Source: Staphylotrichum longicolle (Eukaryota; Ascomycota; Sordariomycetes; Sordariales; Chaetomiaceae). From it: DNA of 64,000 nucleotides. Positions within the stretch are counted from its first letter, which is position 1. The number at the start of each line of letters is the position of its first letter. The notes beneath the pieces were generated by a model, which worked only from the letters and a program-made list of their open reading frames with translations, had not been told where the DNA came from and did no database searches. This document shows, in pieces, positions 22,695 through 32,617 of the stretch. A program made the position numbers and the translations under genes. The stretch is taken from NCBI GenBank assembly GCA_019096155.1, contig JAHCVI010000006.1, forward strand, positions 1,674,001-1,738,000, in the 5' to 3' direction.

Positions 22695-23681
22695 GGTGGA
22701 CTAGTGATAATGAAAGCAATGGAAACGAGCGAGCATATATAAGACGAATGGAAACACGAAGCGTGCAAAATGAGATCCCGAAAGGAGAAAGGAAAAGGAG
22801 CAAGGCAATGGACAAATAACAGCCTGCATAAATCTGAAAAGGCCCAGAAGGAGAATGTGCCTTAAATGTCTCTCGTGGTTGCCCGGAGCGCAGCGAGTTC
22901 TACGATACACTACCTGAGATACAGTGTACGACACACTTCGTGATCGGTACCGATACAGCGCAGTCCATTTTCGAAATCCCCCTTGCTCGAGGTGCGGCGA
23001 GGCGATGGTGACGACCATGGCCTCAAACTTCAGACTTCGACTGCGCCGGGGGAGCGTAAGTCTCATGACATGGGCGACCTCCAGGTCTCCAGGCCCACTA
23101 CTGCGGCAGCGTGTCTTGTTTGTTGACGGGTACAGCGATGGCCAGCCCAGTAGCAGCCAAAACGTGCACATCCAGTGCACCCCCACGACCACAACCAAGG
23201 TTGGTAGTGTGCTAAGAATATCCCAACACGCCGCTGGTCCAGGGGTCGTCTCAGACACGGCATGTCTCTCTCAACCTCGACCTGTTGGTCTGAAACTGGG
23301 CGGGTTGTTGGCAGGTAAAGTTGTCAACAGTCCAACTGGAAGGTCTTGCATGAGCGGCCCTGAGGCGGAACATAAAGCTCGTTTTGAAGATTCCATTGTG
23401 AAGTCTCTCGCGGCAAGGTAAGGGGGAGGCGGGGTGATGCGGATGAGGCACCGGCTCGGCCCGATGGACCGTTCTCTGAAGCGCCCAATTGCACCTCAGC
23501 GTTTAAATCCTCTTACCTTGTCCAACAGCTGGGGTGAAGCGGGGCTTTCCACACCAAGGATGGACTGCGGCAGCGCGGGCAACCCACCGCCTCAAATCCG
23601 GCATTGACCACACCTGAAGGATTCCGATTTTCCAACTGCTGGAGGCACCATCATATCCCGACCCGGCAGCTCAGCGGCGTA
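22695..23681. other. Divergent promoter region between amidoligase and NLR genes
   Basis: Nearly 1 kb shared upstream region. Antisense-overlapping frames at 22701-23258 (-) and 22924-23421 (+) have no ATG at the expected end or no domain, so neither is called. No repeat or RNA gene is seen. Confidence 0.5.
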
Positions 23682-26600
23682 ATGCCTAAACATTCACGTT
23701 CCGACCAGTCGCACCTTTGTGACCTTCCTCACGCGAAACGCGGTGTTTTAGCATTGGGTCGCGGACCCCAGCTTCTTCCCTCGACCACGGGTCCCACGGC
23801 TGGTCGTGACCGACCGTCTTGCCGCGATGAGTTCCAGATGGCAATTGTCTGCGCACTGCCCCTTGAATACGACGCTGTGTCTCTGCTTTTTGACGAATTC
23901 TGGGACCAAGATGGTGAGTTGTACGGGCGTGCAAGCGGAGACAGAAACCATTACAGAACTGGTCGCGTTGGGAACCATGATGTCGTCCTCGCGCTGCTCC
24001 CTAACACGGGCAAGGCCGCGGCCGCCGGGGGCGCAGCGAGCTTTCGGTCAAGCTACCCGAATCTCAAGGTCGCCCTTCTTGTCGGCATATGTGGTGGCGC
24101 ACCCAGCGCAAACGCCGGCAATGTCGAACTGCTGCTAGGCGATGTGGTCATCAGCCAGATGATCCTGCAGCACGACTTTGGCAGACAATATCACGACAAG
24201 CTTGTCCCGAAAGATAGTGCCGACGACAGCTTTGGCAGACCCAACAAAGACATCCGCGGCCTCATTGCTATCCTTCAAACCGAGTTTGGAAAGGAGCGTC
24301 TCCGCGAGAGCGCTGCTCGGCACCTTGTACGCTTGCAGGAGACTGCCATCCGTAAGCAGCTTTGCTGCGACTATGGTTATCCCGGCTGCGCTGAAGACAA
24401 GCTGTTCGCGTCGACGTATCGACATAAGCACCGGGGCCCACGGTCGTGTGCCCTTTGCCACGAAGAGATCCCAAGCTACTGTCCTCAAGCCGCCTCGGCG
24501 TCCTGTGCAGAGCTTGGCTGCGACGAGAGTCACCTGGTGCCTAGGAAGCGCTTGGAAAGGAAGACGGATCTGAGCCTAGAGGCAGCGCAGTCTCCCCAGA
24601 TTTTCGTGGGTCGGATTGCCTCTGGAGACGCAGTCATGAAATCGAGCGAGCACCGTGACCGGATCGCCAAGGAGCACAACATCTTGGCTTTCGAGACGGA
24701 AGGCGCCGGTGTCTGGGACGAGATTCCTTGCATCGTGATCAAAGGGATCTGTAACTACGCCGACAGTCATGACAGCAAGGCGTGGCAGTCATTTGCCGCG
24801 GCTACGGCAGCAGCTGTGGCGAAGGCTCTGCTCGAACGATACACACGAACCGAAATCCGACGCTCTCCTTCTATACACGAAACTAGTAAGTTGGCTTGCG
24901 CGTCTGGCAGATTTGGATTGCTTTGCTGAAGCTCGCTTAGGTTTGAATGTGCGAACGCGCAAGTGCCTAGAAGATCTTCGTGAGACGGATCCAGAACTCG
25001 ACAAGACACGCATCGAGCAGACCAAAGGCGGGTTGCTTGTGGATTCCTATCATTGGATTGTCGAGCACCCCGACTTTCTTCAGTGGTGTGGAGACGGACA
25101 GACTCACTTGCTCTGGATCAGAGGAGACCCTGGGAAAGGCAAAACCATGCTGCTCTGTGGTATTATCGACGAGCTGAAGAAGTCTGCTGGCGACACTCAC
25201 CTTCTCACCTTCTTCTTCTGCCAGGCCACAGATTTGCGTCTCAACAGCGCCACGGCTGTGTTGCGTGGCCTCATTTATCTTTTTGCCGACCAGCTGCCGC
25301 CTCTCTGCGGACACGTCCTGAAGAAGTACGACTCTGCTGGGAGCCGGCTCTTTGAGGACGTCAACACCTGGGTGGCCCTTTCGGAGATCCTCACTAATAT
25401 CCTTCACGACCCGAGGCTACCCAGCACCTACATAGTCATCGATGCCCTCGACCAGTGCATGGCAGACTTGCCTCTCCTTCTGGACTTCATCGTCAAGCAA
25501 GCACCCGTCTCCTCCCGTGTTAAATGGATTGTTTCGAGCCGGAACTGGCCGAGCATCGAGGAGCATTTTCATCTTGTCCCGCAGAAGGTCATGTTGTGTC
25601 TCGAGCTCAATGAAGAATCTGTCTCGTCTGCTGTTGCAAAGTACATCAATTTCAAGGTTGGCCAATTGGCACCTGTCAAAAAATACGACGACAAAACACG
25701 AGACGCAGTTCAGAGGCACTTGTCACTTAACGCAGAAGGCACCTTTCTCTGGGTGGCTTCGGTGTGTCAGGAGCTCGCCAAATCACCAGGATGGAAGACA
25801 CAAAGGAAGTTGACAGTGTTCCCTCCCGGACTCAACGCACTCTACAAGCGAATGATGGACCGCATCTGCAACCTTGAGGACAATGAAGACGCCACCATTT
25901 GCAAACACATTCTCGCCATCGTCTCGGTCGTATACCGACCCATTACATTAGACGAACTGGCGGCTCTCGTCGACGCGCTTGATGATGTCCGGGGGAATTA
26001 TGAGGCTCTCGCGGACATTGTAGGGCTTTTGTGCTCTTTTCTAACGCTTCGCGAACGCACGGTGTTCTTCATCCATCAGTCTGCCAAGGACTTCCTGCTC
26101 GAGGAGGCCGGCAATGTCATCTTTCCTTCTGGGATACAACACGTACACTATACCATCTTCTCGCAGTCTCTTCGAGTTATGTCGCGAACATTGAACCGCG
26201 ACATTTACGGACTTCGCGCCCCTAAGTCCTCCATCGAAGAGATCAAGAAACCCGACCCAGATCCGCTCGCTGCCGTGCGGTATTCGTGTACATACTGGGG
26301 TAAACATCTGGGGGACTGTGATCCTTGGAAGAACGCCAAGGTAGACCTCCAAGATGGCGGATCGATCGACACGTTTCTGCGTGAAAAGTATCTCAACTGG
26401 ATCGAGGCTCTCGGCATTCTCAAAAGCTTGTCAGAAGGAGTGGCTTCGATGGTGGCCCTTGACGGCTTGCTTGAGGTTAGTTCTCTGCAAAACAGTCAAG
26501 TTCAGCAGTCACGCTAATTTTTGTCAGGAAGCGAAAGCAACATCACCTTTTGCCGATCGGATTCGAGATGCCTGTAGGTTCATCCTCCACAACAAGAGGG

Positions 26601-26869
26601 CGATTGAGAATGCTCCACTTGAGGTGTACGCCTCAGCGCGTCTCTTCAGTAACGCCCAGAGCATCACGACAAACCAGTCCCAGAGCGAGGGGCTTGAATG
26701 GATCAGAACAAAACCGACCGTGCCGGACAACTGGAGCGCAAACCCACAAACGCTTCAGGGCGACGGAGGGGCAGTCAAATCCGTAGCCTGGTCACCCAAC
26801 GGAACCCGGCTTGCGTCTGCGTCAGACGACGCAACCGTTAAGATCTGGGATCCAGCGACTAGTCAATGA
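23682..26869 (+). CDS. PNP-NACHT NLR with a single remaining WD40 repeat
   Basis: Exons 23682-24885, 24941-26475 and 26528-26869 give about 1026 residues; introns are 55 and 52 bp. The ATG at 23682 starts MPKHSRSDQS. Residues about 50-380 are a PNP_UDP (nucleoside phosphorylase-like) domain: FQMAIVCALPLEYDAVSLLF, KVALLVGICGG, FETEGAGVWDEIPCIVIKG. Then comes the NACHT NTPase with P-loop GDPGKGKT (about 463-470), Walker-B-like YIVIDALDQC, and VSSRNWPSIEEH. The C-terminus keeps one WD40 repeat (SVAWSPNGTRLASASDDATV) and stops. Fungal NLRs of this architecture are cytosolic non-self sensors linked to heterokaryon incompatibility and programmed cell death. The repeat domain that normally gives specificity is nearly lost, and its decayed rest lies just downstream. 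Confidence 0.88.
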
Positions 26870-27341
26870 TTATCAACGCTCGCGGCTCAAGGGCCATAGC
26901 CAATCGGTCAGCTCGGGCCACTTTGTCTCACGATACAATCTGGGTCGCCTCCGCATCATCCGACGCGACAGTCAAAATGTGATCCAGCAACCGGCCAGTG
27001 GATGGCGAGAATTGAGATCGGCCGTTTCTTGACGACCTCCAGTATCACAAATCCAACTCTGGCTTTCTACATACCGGAATTGGCATGCTTGACTTGAACA
27101 CTATCATGCCCGCTACAATCTCAGGCTCTGGCCCCGCTTCCACTCCACGTCTGTCAGAGTTGTCGCTGGGTATGGCTTACGCAGTGACGGTGTCTGGATT
27201 ACATATCACGGGAGAAATCTGCTCTTGGTGCCGCCCGAGTATCGGGCCAATCATTTTATCATTTCGGGAACGACTGTGTCAATATGTTGTTCTTCTGATC
27301 GTGTCCTGACCTACAGGTTCTCGGCCAGCAGCCCAATTTAG
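26870..27341 (+). pseudogene. Decayed WD40 and C-terminal tail of the NLR
   Basis: After the stop at 26867-26869, NLR-like sequence continues in changing frames. A GHSQSVSS repeat start lies near 26895, WVASASSDATVKM near 26941, DPATGQW near 26985, NSGFLHTGIGMLDLNTI near 27055, and YGLRSDGVWITYHGRNLLL near 27170. The last part runs to SSDRVLTYRFSA and a TAG at 27339-27341. These blocks match, in order, the end of a WD40 propeller and the standard C-terminal extension of fungal NACHT-WD proteins. At least four frame changes and stops separate them. The gene was therefore once longer by some 150 codons or more. Parts may be sequence error, but the number of lesions favours real decay. Confidence 0.75.
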
Positions 27342-28128
27342 GAGAATCTTTTGGTGGTCTACGTTTTGGCTTGTATTCCTTGATCAACGCTTCTTCGTCT
27401 CTTCATTTTCGGTCAAACCAAACTGTTCACACAGTTTCATGCACAAGCAACTGTCTCTGTAACATCAGTTTCTCTGTTCGAGTCGTCTTCAGAGCGGATT
27501 GGCCAAGGCGTTGAGAAACCGGGATGCGGGCCCAGTGTTACCTCCTTCCTTTGAGGCTTCTGGCAACTTCTAATTTACCGTCTCTTGGGAAAAAAATTAG
27601 GGTTCATTGGTTTCGTGACGCAAATGCTAAAAGTGGTTAAGGGCAGGAGAGGAAGCAAGAAGAGAAAAAGGAAAGACAGACGAAAAAAGTAACAAGGACA
27701 GGAAGCAGTCACGCGGGGATATTATCTCCGAGATCAGCTCACATCAAATCCGCATCTCCAACATGGGAGCCAATCAGCGCCAGGTACAGATCCGAGAGTG
27801 AGACAACAGGTCAACGACAACCGGGGATACTAAACCCGCTGGTCTCCGTCGCTCACTAAGTCCTGCCTCCAAAGGTAAGGTACCTTAGGGCATAAAAGAT
27901 GCAATGGCCACCATGGTTCACTGCAGCCCAAACTTCACAAACCATCCGATACCCAGCTCACAGCTTCACAGCTTCACAGCTTCATCAATATTACCGCTTG
28001 AGGAAAGCCACAAGCTCCTACTTTGTCAATTTGACCAAATCTTGTTTTCAACTCATCACCATCTTCTTTCCATCCTCCCTTTCTTTTCGTCAACCACCTC
28101 TTTTTCGTCAACCACAACAACCACCACC
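27342..28128. other. Intergenic region upstream of the short-chain dehydrogenase
   Basis: A purine-rich run lies at 27640-27695, the CGG-N11-CCG palindrome at 27714-27730, AAGGTAAGGTACCTTAG near 27875, and a short tandem CAGCTTCAC repeat near 27958-27985. No gene is supported before the ATG at 28129. Confidence 0.5.
27714..27730. promoter_or_regulatory. Second CGG-N11-CCG palindrome
   Basis: CGGGGATATTATCTCCG differs in one base from the site at 16174-16190 and keeps the Gal4-type spacing. It lies about 400 bp upstream of the short-chain dehydrogenase ATG at 28129. A shared regulator is possible but not shown. Confidence 0.4.
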
Positions 28129-29207
28129 ATGTCAGCCGTCTCCGCCCTCCACGGCGCGACCAGCACCATCCTCTCCAACCTCTTCGTCAAACTCCCCACG
28201 CCACCGCCCACCCTTCCCTCCCGCACCAAACCATCATCGTGACCGGCTCCAACACGGGCCTCGGCCTCGAAACAAGCCGCCACCTCCTCCGCCTCGGCGT
28301 CGGCAAGCTCATCATGGCCGTGCGCTCCCCGAGAAGGGCCACGCGCGCGCCGCGACCTGCTCGCCTCCACGGGGCGCGACGACGACGACGCCGCCGTCGA
28401 GGTCTGGCCCCTCGACATGGACGACTACACCTCCATCCGGACCTTTGCGGCGCGCGCCGAGACCGAGCTGACCCGCCTCGACGGCGTGCTCGCCAACGCG
28501 GGGATCATGACGCGCCAGTTCCAGCGCGGTGGTGGCGGGGACGGGCATGAGCGGACGCTGAACGTCAACGTCATCGGCACGTTCTTGTTGTGTCTGCTGC
28601 TGCTGCCCAAGATGCGGGCGTCCGGGCGGGAGACGGGATGGGCGTGCCGGTTCGTGGTGCCGAATAGCGCGCTGCACTATCTCGCGCCGGTGGGCGAGCT
28701 GGAAGGGGAAGGGAGTATTATTGAGAGGTTGGACGATCCTGACAGGGCGGACATGGCGGGGCGGTACATGGTGAGTAAGCTGCTGGTGCTGTACGCGGTG
28801 AGGGAGCTGGCGGAGCGGTGCAGGGCGTCGGGGAAGGGGGCGGTGGTGGTGAATACGCCGAACCCGAGTTACTGCGTGTCCGGGCTGGCGAGGGAGAGCG
28901 AGGGGGCTTTTGGGGTAAAGACGGCGGAGCGGCTGTTGGCGAGGACGACCGAGGAGGGCAGCAGGACGTTGTTTCATGGGTTGGTGGCCGGGGAGGAGAG
29001 CCATGGGGCGTACTTGACGAATTGTCATGTCCAGACGTGAGTTTGTTCATCTTTCCTCCAGTTCGGTGACGCTGGAAACTGACATGCGAAATCAGACCCG
29101 CGCGCCATGTGACGAGCCAGTGTGGGCAGCGGATTCAGAAGAAGTTCTTCGACGAACTGATGTCTACTTTCGAGAGGATTCAACCAGGGATTTCGTCGAA
29201 TATCTGA
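28129..29207 (+). pseudogene. Short-chain dehydrogenase/reductase with three frame breaks
   Basis: The ATG at 28129 opens MSAVSALHGATSTILSNLF. The Rossmann motif TGSNTGLG follows, but in the next frame, after an apparent base loss at 28228-28232. Two further losses, near 28325-28331 and 28343-28355, move through PEKGHARA to the last frame (DLLASTGRDDDD). From there the gene is open: LANAGIM (NAG motif), NSALHY (Ser), and YMVSK (catalytic Tyr and Lys). A 59-bp intron (29037-29095) joins HVQT to the end FFDELMSTFERIQPGISSNI. This is a classical NAD(P)-dependent SDR similar in layout to fungal retinol-dehydrogenase-like proteins; its substrate is unknown. As written, translation stops at about residue 38. 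Three lesions within 130 bp of GC-rich sequence may be sequence errors. Confidence 0.75.
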
Positions 29208-29596
29208 GCTGTACATGTCTGCTTGACATCGAAGAAGGGCTGGAGGGGTTGGGTGTCTCGGTGTGTGTCTTGTGGAGAGTTGAGAATGCGAGGCATTGAT
29301 TGTTGATAGAAAATATGTACCAGGTTATCTTTGTCATCTTCAAGATGCTCTTGCAGTCCGGAAACGTTGTCCTGCCGAATTTCTTTCTCACTTGTTGCAT
29401 TCCCTCGGTCCCCCTTCACCTTGTTCCAGTCGCCTCCCTCCCCCTTGTTCTGTTACCCCATCATCTGCAACCCGCCGACCATCACGCCCCGCGCTTTGAC
29501 ACTTCATTTTGCCGAGCCCGATTGCCATAGCCACATACCTCGTGTGATTCGGTTTCACTATGGTCAAGATCTGCATGTCCCAACTGAGCACGAATG
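29208..29596. other. Intergenic region
   Basis: About 390 bp between the dehydrogenase and the convergent 2EXR gene. Overlapping small frames on both strands carry no domain. Nothing is recognised. Confidence 0.5.
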
Positions 29597-30439
29597 TCAA
29601 AGATATCGGTATCCCTGTCGGCTCTTCTGCGGGCAAGTGCAGTCTTTCGTGTGGTGCCAGGTCCGGCGGCGGCTATCCCGGGGATCGGCGTCATCGTCCG
29701 AGATGGCCACGTCCGACCCGTACTCGTCGGGATTCTCTTCCAGTTCCGGCAGCCATTGTGTCTTGTGATACTCGCGATCAAACTTGAGCATGTTGTCCGG
29801 CGTCAGCACGAGGTCGTCGTGTACGATCTTGGTGTAGCAGGGCTCCGGGTCGCATCTGTAGTAGCGCTCTTCCATGAAATCGGACCAGCCCCCGTACCAA
29901 CGGTCGGCGGGTGCGCCCTCCCGATCGATGATGGTGAGCGCCTTCAGTGCCTTTGCCCGTGGTAAGATATTCTCGACGCGATGGAAAAAGTATTCCCCAA
30001 TATGCGAGACGAGGGTTAACCGTTGGACGATGGGGATTGCGCTGAAGAACATGAAATCCGCGGCCGTCATGTAGACCTCGTCGATATCAAAGTTGACCCA
30101 AGAATACCCCAAAGTTTCAATGGGACTAGTGGAACCATTCAGTAGATAAGCTTTGGTGTAGAACTGTTGGCAGTAGGACCGGGACTCGGTCGAGGTAAGA
30201 AGGAGAGGCGGTGGCGGGCTGGCCCTGCGGCCGTGACCGAAGTTTGAGTTGGGACCAACGATGACGACCTCGCGTGGCGCGATGCTCAGTTCCCAGATCT
30301 GCTGTCGTAGTTCAAGGGGCAGACGGGGAAATAGATGGAAGCAGGGAGTTGTGATATTGGCCATCGCGTCGCCGGAGTTCCTTCGGGACTTGATTCGGGG
30401 TGCAGGCGTGAGTCCTTTGAATTCCGTGCGCAGAGACAT
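29597..30439 (-). CDS. 2EXR domain protein
   Basis: A single exon of about 280 residues from the ATG at 30439 (MSLRTEFKGLTPAPRIKSRR). Another in-frame ATG lies at 30580, so a longer N-terminus cannot be excluded. Residues about 32-55 (FHLFPRLPLELRQQIWELSI) are the diagnostic 2EXR motif, found in many fungal proteins of unknown function. It is followed by the usual beta-rich part with ESRSYCQQFY and VNFDIDEVYM. The C-terminus is acidic and then basic. No signal peptide. Function unknown. It is divergent from the LysM-WSC gene with about 350 bp between starts. Confidence 0.75.
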   Translation of the reverse strand: MSLRTEFKGLTPAPRIKSRRNSGDAMANITTPCFHLFPRLPLELRQQIWELSIAPREVVIVGPNSNFGHGRRASPPPPLLLTSTESRSYCQQFYTKAYLLNGSTSPIETLGYSWVNFDIDEVYMTAADFMFFSAIPIVQRLTLVSHIGEYFFHRVENILPRAKALKALTIIDREGAPADRWYGGWSDFMEERYYRCDPEPCYTKIVHDDLVLTPDNMLKFDREYHKTQWLPELEENPDEYGSDVAISDDDADPRDSRRRTWHHTKDCTCPQKSRQGYRYL

Positions 30440-30790
30440 TGTGAAATTGGCGTTGGTACTTGCATGCCCAACAAGGGTTTTCAAGGGCTTGTTTGTTGAA
30501 CGCCACCTTAGCACCGGGCCCTGCCCCTGAAGCCCCCTTTTGTGCCTTGCTATCATCCTCTCCGGCTCTCTTAGCTGCATATCGCTTGGCACAACGCAAC
30601 CAAATCACCTTCCTCGTTCGGCCACAAAGACCCAAATCGGGCAACAAGCGGTTCGTCGGTCGCGTCTGGTCCTGAATCCTTGTCCTCTCATGACGCCCCT
30701 GGCCTTTTGTCCTTATCCTTTCGTTCCAGGGTCACTCCCCCTCTGGCCTGAAGGACCCGTATCGCGGGCCACCACTGCATCACCATTGCG

Positions 30791-31681
30791 ATGAGGGTTC
30801 AGCAACTCGTGTTGGTCTGCACAGCGGCCGCCACGATTCCTTGCCGAGCCATGGCGTCCAACGCTCAGCAGGCACACCAGCTGGACAAGCGCGGCGACCA
30901 GCCCGCCATGCAGTGGGATTTAAACACCATCGGGACGTGCAGTTGCTGGTACGACAATTACGAAGGACTCACATGTAAGGAGGTGCGAGATTGGAAGTTT
31001 GCCATCAGCCCGGCCGACTTCTCACGCTGGAACCCGTCCATCACGCTCGACTGCGGAAACTGGCAGGCCCTGTCATACTGTGTCGAGGTCAAGAGCGAGC
31101 AAACGTCTTCTAGAACGAGCTCAACGTGGGCTGCTTCATCAAGAACATCCACCACCGCTCCGACGGCCACTCGGAACCCTGAACTGCTGGGTTGGAAACT
31201 CCTCGGCTGCTATGTCGACGACGGCACGCTGCATAACCACACGACCAAGGCAGGTGGCGACCGGCTGACCGTTAGTGAGTGCGAAACCGCATGCTTCGCG
31301 GACAATTTCGAGTATGCCGGCGTCAAGGCAGGACGGGACTGCTGGTGTGGGACGTATGTCGGCAATTCGTGGACCGAGAACCAAAACGACTGCAACATCC
31401 CATGCCCCGGCGACGCTGCACAAATTTGCGGCGGAGTCAGCGCCTTTAACATATTCGAAGCCAAGACAAAAGGCACCCTGCCGCCGCTCTCCACAACCAT
31501 CGGCGCCAGCAGTAGCAGTAGCAGCAGCAGCAGCATCGCCAAATCGACAGTAATAGGACTAGATGGTAGTGGTGATGAGAAGAGCTCTGGGAGGGGTTAC
31601 ATGGGACTGCGCTGTCGGAGCTTGGCGTGGCGAGGGGGCGTGTTGTTGCTGGTTCTCCATTATTGTATACACCTCTCTTGA
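30791..31681 (+). CDS. Secreted or surface protein with LysM and WSC domains
   Basis: A single exon of 296 residues; the ATG at 30791 begins a signal peptide (MRVQQLVLVCTAAATIPCRA). A Lys-Arg site (QLDKR) precedes the mature part. Residues about 46-98 form a fungal LysM-type module (CSCWYDNYEGLTCKEV, FSRWNPSI, LSYCVEV), which binds chitin-like glycans. A Ser/Thr linker follows. Residues about 135-232 are a WSC domain (LLGCYVDD, CETACFADNFEYAGVKAGRD, CWCGTYVG, CPGDAAQICGG). A second Ser-rich tract leads to a hydrophobic C-terminus (GVLLLVLHYCIHL), which fits a GPI anchor or membrane end. The protein likely sits in or at the cell wall and recognises carbohydrate. No frame problems are seen. Confidence 0.85.
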   Translation: MRVQQLVLVCTAAATIPCRAMASNAQQAHQLDKRGDQPAMQWDLNTIGTCSCWYDNYEGLTCKEVRDWKFAISPADFSRWNPSITLDCGNWQALSYCVEVKSEQTSSRTSSTWAASSRTSTTAPTATRNPELLGWKLLGCYVDDGTLHNHTTKAGGDRLTVSECETACFADNFEYAGVKAGRDCWCGTYVGNSWTENQNDCNIPCPGDAAQICGGVSAFNIFEAKTKGTLPPLSTTIGASSSSSSSSSIAKSTVIGLDGSGDEKSSGRGYMGLRCRSLAWRGGVLLLVLHYCIHLS

Positions 31682-32001
31682 TCGCTTAGAACGGTTTTTG
31701 GGTTGTTTGGTTTCATCGGGTCGGAGTTGACGGTCATAGAAACGAAGAAAAGAGTATAGAATGAGGGTGGTGCTGCTGTGGTTGGGGTCAAGATTCCTAA
31801 CCGTACACTTGACCTGTACTTGGGAGTTGATGATTCGGCCCAAAAGACAACGATCAATTTACTGACAGGTAGAGAAGTGCAGCCTTATTCATCCCATGTA
31901 CTAATATGTATTGTCTATGCATGTACAAGCCGACAGACCACCATGCTGGCCCGAGCCCACCGCTGCTCACAAACTCACAACCCTTCCTCCCACCGCCGCG
32001 C

Positions 32002-32617
32002 TTACTGCGGGATGCAGTAGTAGACGCTGTAGCAAGTGTTGCTCCACTCGGGACCACTGGTGCGGTACAGCTGGCGGCCGTTGTCCTTGTAGCAGTTCCA
32101 GTTCTTGTAGCCGTTGGAGCCCCAGCTGCGGAACAAAGTCAGCCGAGAACAAACCCGAGAGGTATATAAGCAGACAACATACCCAGCCCACGAGTACAGA
32201 GGACGGCTGGCAGCGTCCGAGTCGAGGTGGGTGGTAAAGGTGACGCCAGTGGTAAAGCTGCACTTCTTGCCATCCTGCTCCCACCAGACGTAGTTGTCCG
32301 TCGTGACGCTGCACACGTTGCTCGACGCCGGGCCGGCGCCGTTCTGCGACTGGGCGCTGGCCGGGTAGTACTGAAAAGAAAAAGAAACGTCAGTGGGTTG
32401 CCGCCTTGAGTACAGTCGTTGGCAAGGTTAAACCCACGGCAATCTGCGAGTAGTGCTTGTCCGCGGTGCAGCACGACACCGCATTGACGCAGTTGGCCAG
32501 GTAGATGATCTCGGTGTCGCGCTTCGCGAGCGAGCCGCCCTCGTCACGGGGGTGGACCTCGACAGGCGTGGCTGTGGCGAGAGCCAGAAGGAAGGTGAGG
32601 GCACCGAAGGTCTTCAT
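32002..32617 (-). CDS. Small cysteine-rich secreted protein with Kex2-type site
   Basis: Three exons (32438-32617, 32183-32370, 32002-32125) with introns of 67 and 57 bp, all in phase, give 163 residues. The ATG at 32617 starts the signal peptide MKTFGALTFLLALATATPVE. A short pro-region ends in SLAKR, a Kex2-type site; the mature part begins DTEIIYLANC. About nine Cys residues are spread over the mature chain (NAVSCCTADKH, NVCSV, KKCSF, WNCYKD, NTCYSVYYCIPQ), with many Tyr and Trp. This is the usual profile of fungal effector-like or antimicrobial secreted proteins; no named family is recognised. It is convergent with the LysM-WSC gene. Confidence 0.8.

Noticed and set aside
22701..23421. Overlapping opposite-strand frames of 185 and 165 codons
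   Set aside because: The - frame begins with GTG rather than ATG, neither has a domain, and both lie in the promoter region between two real genes.
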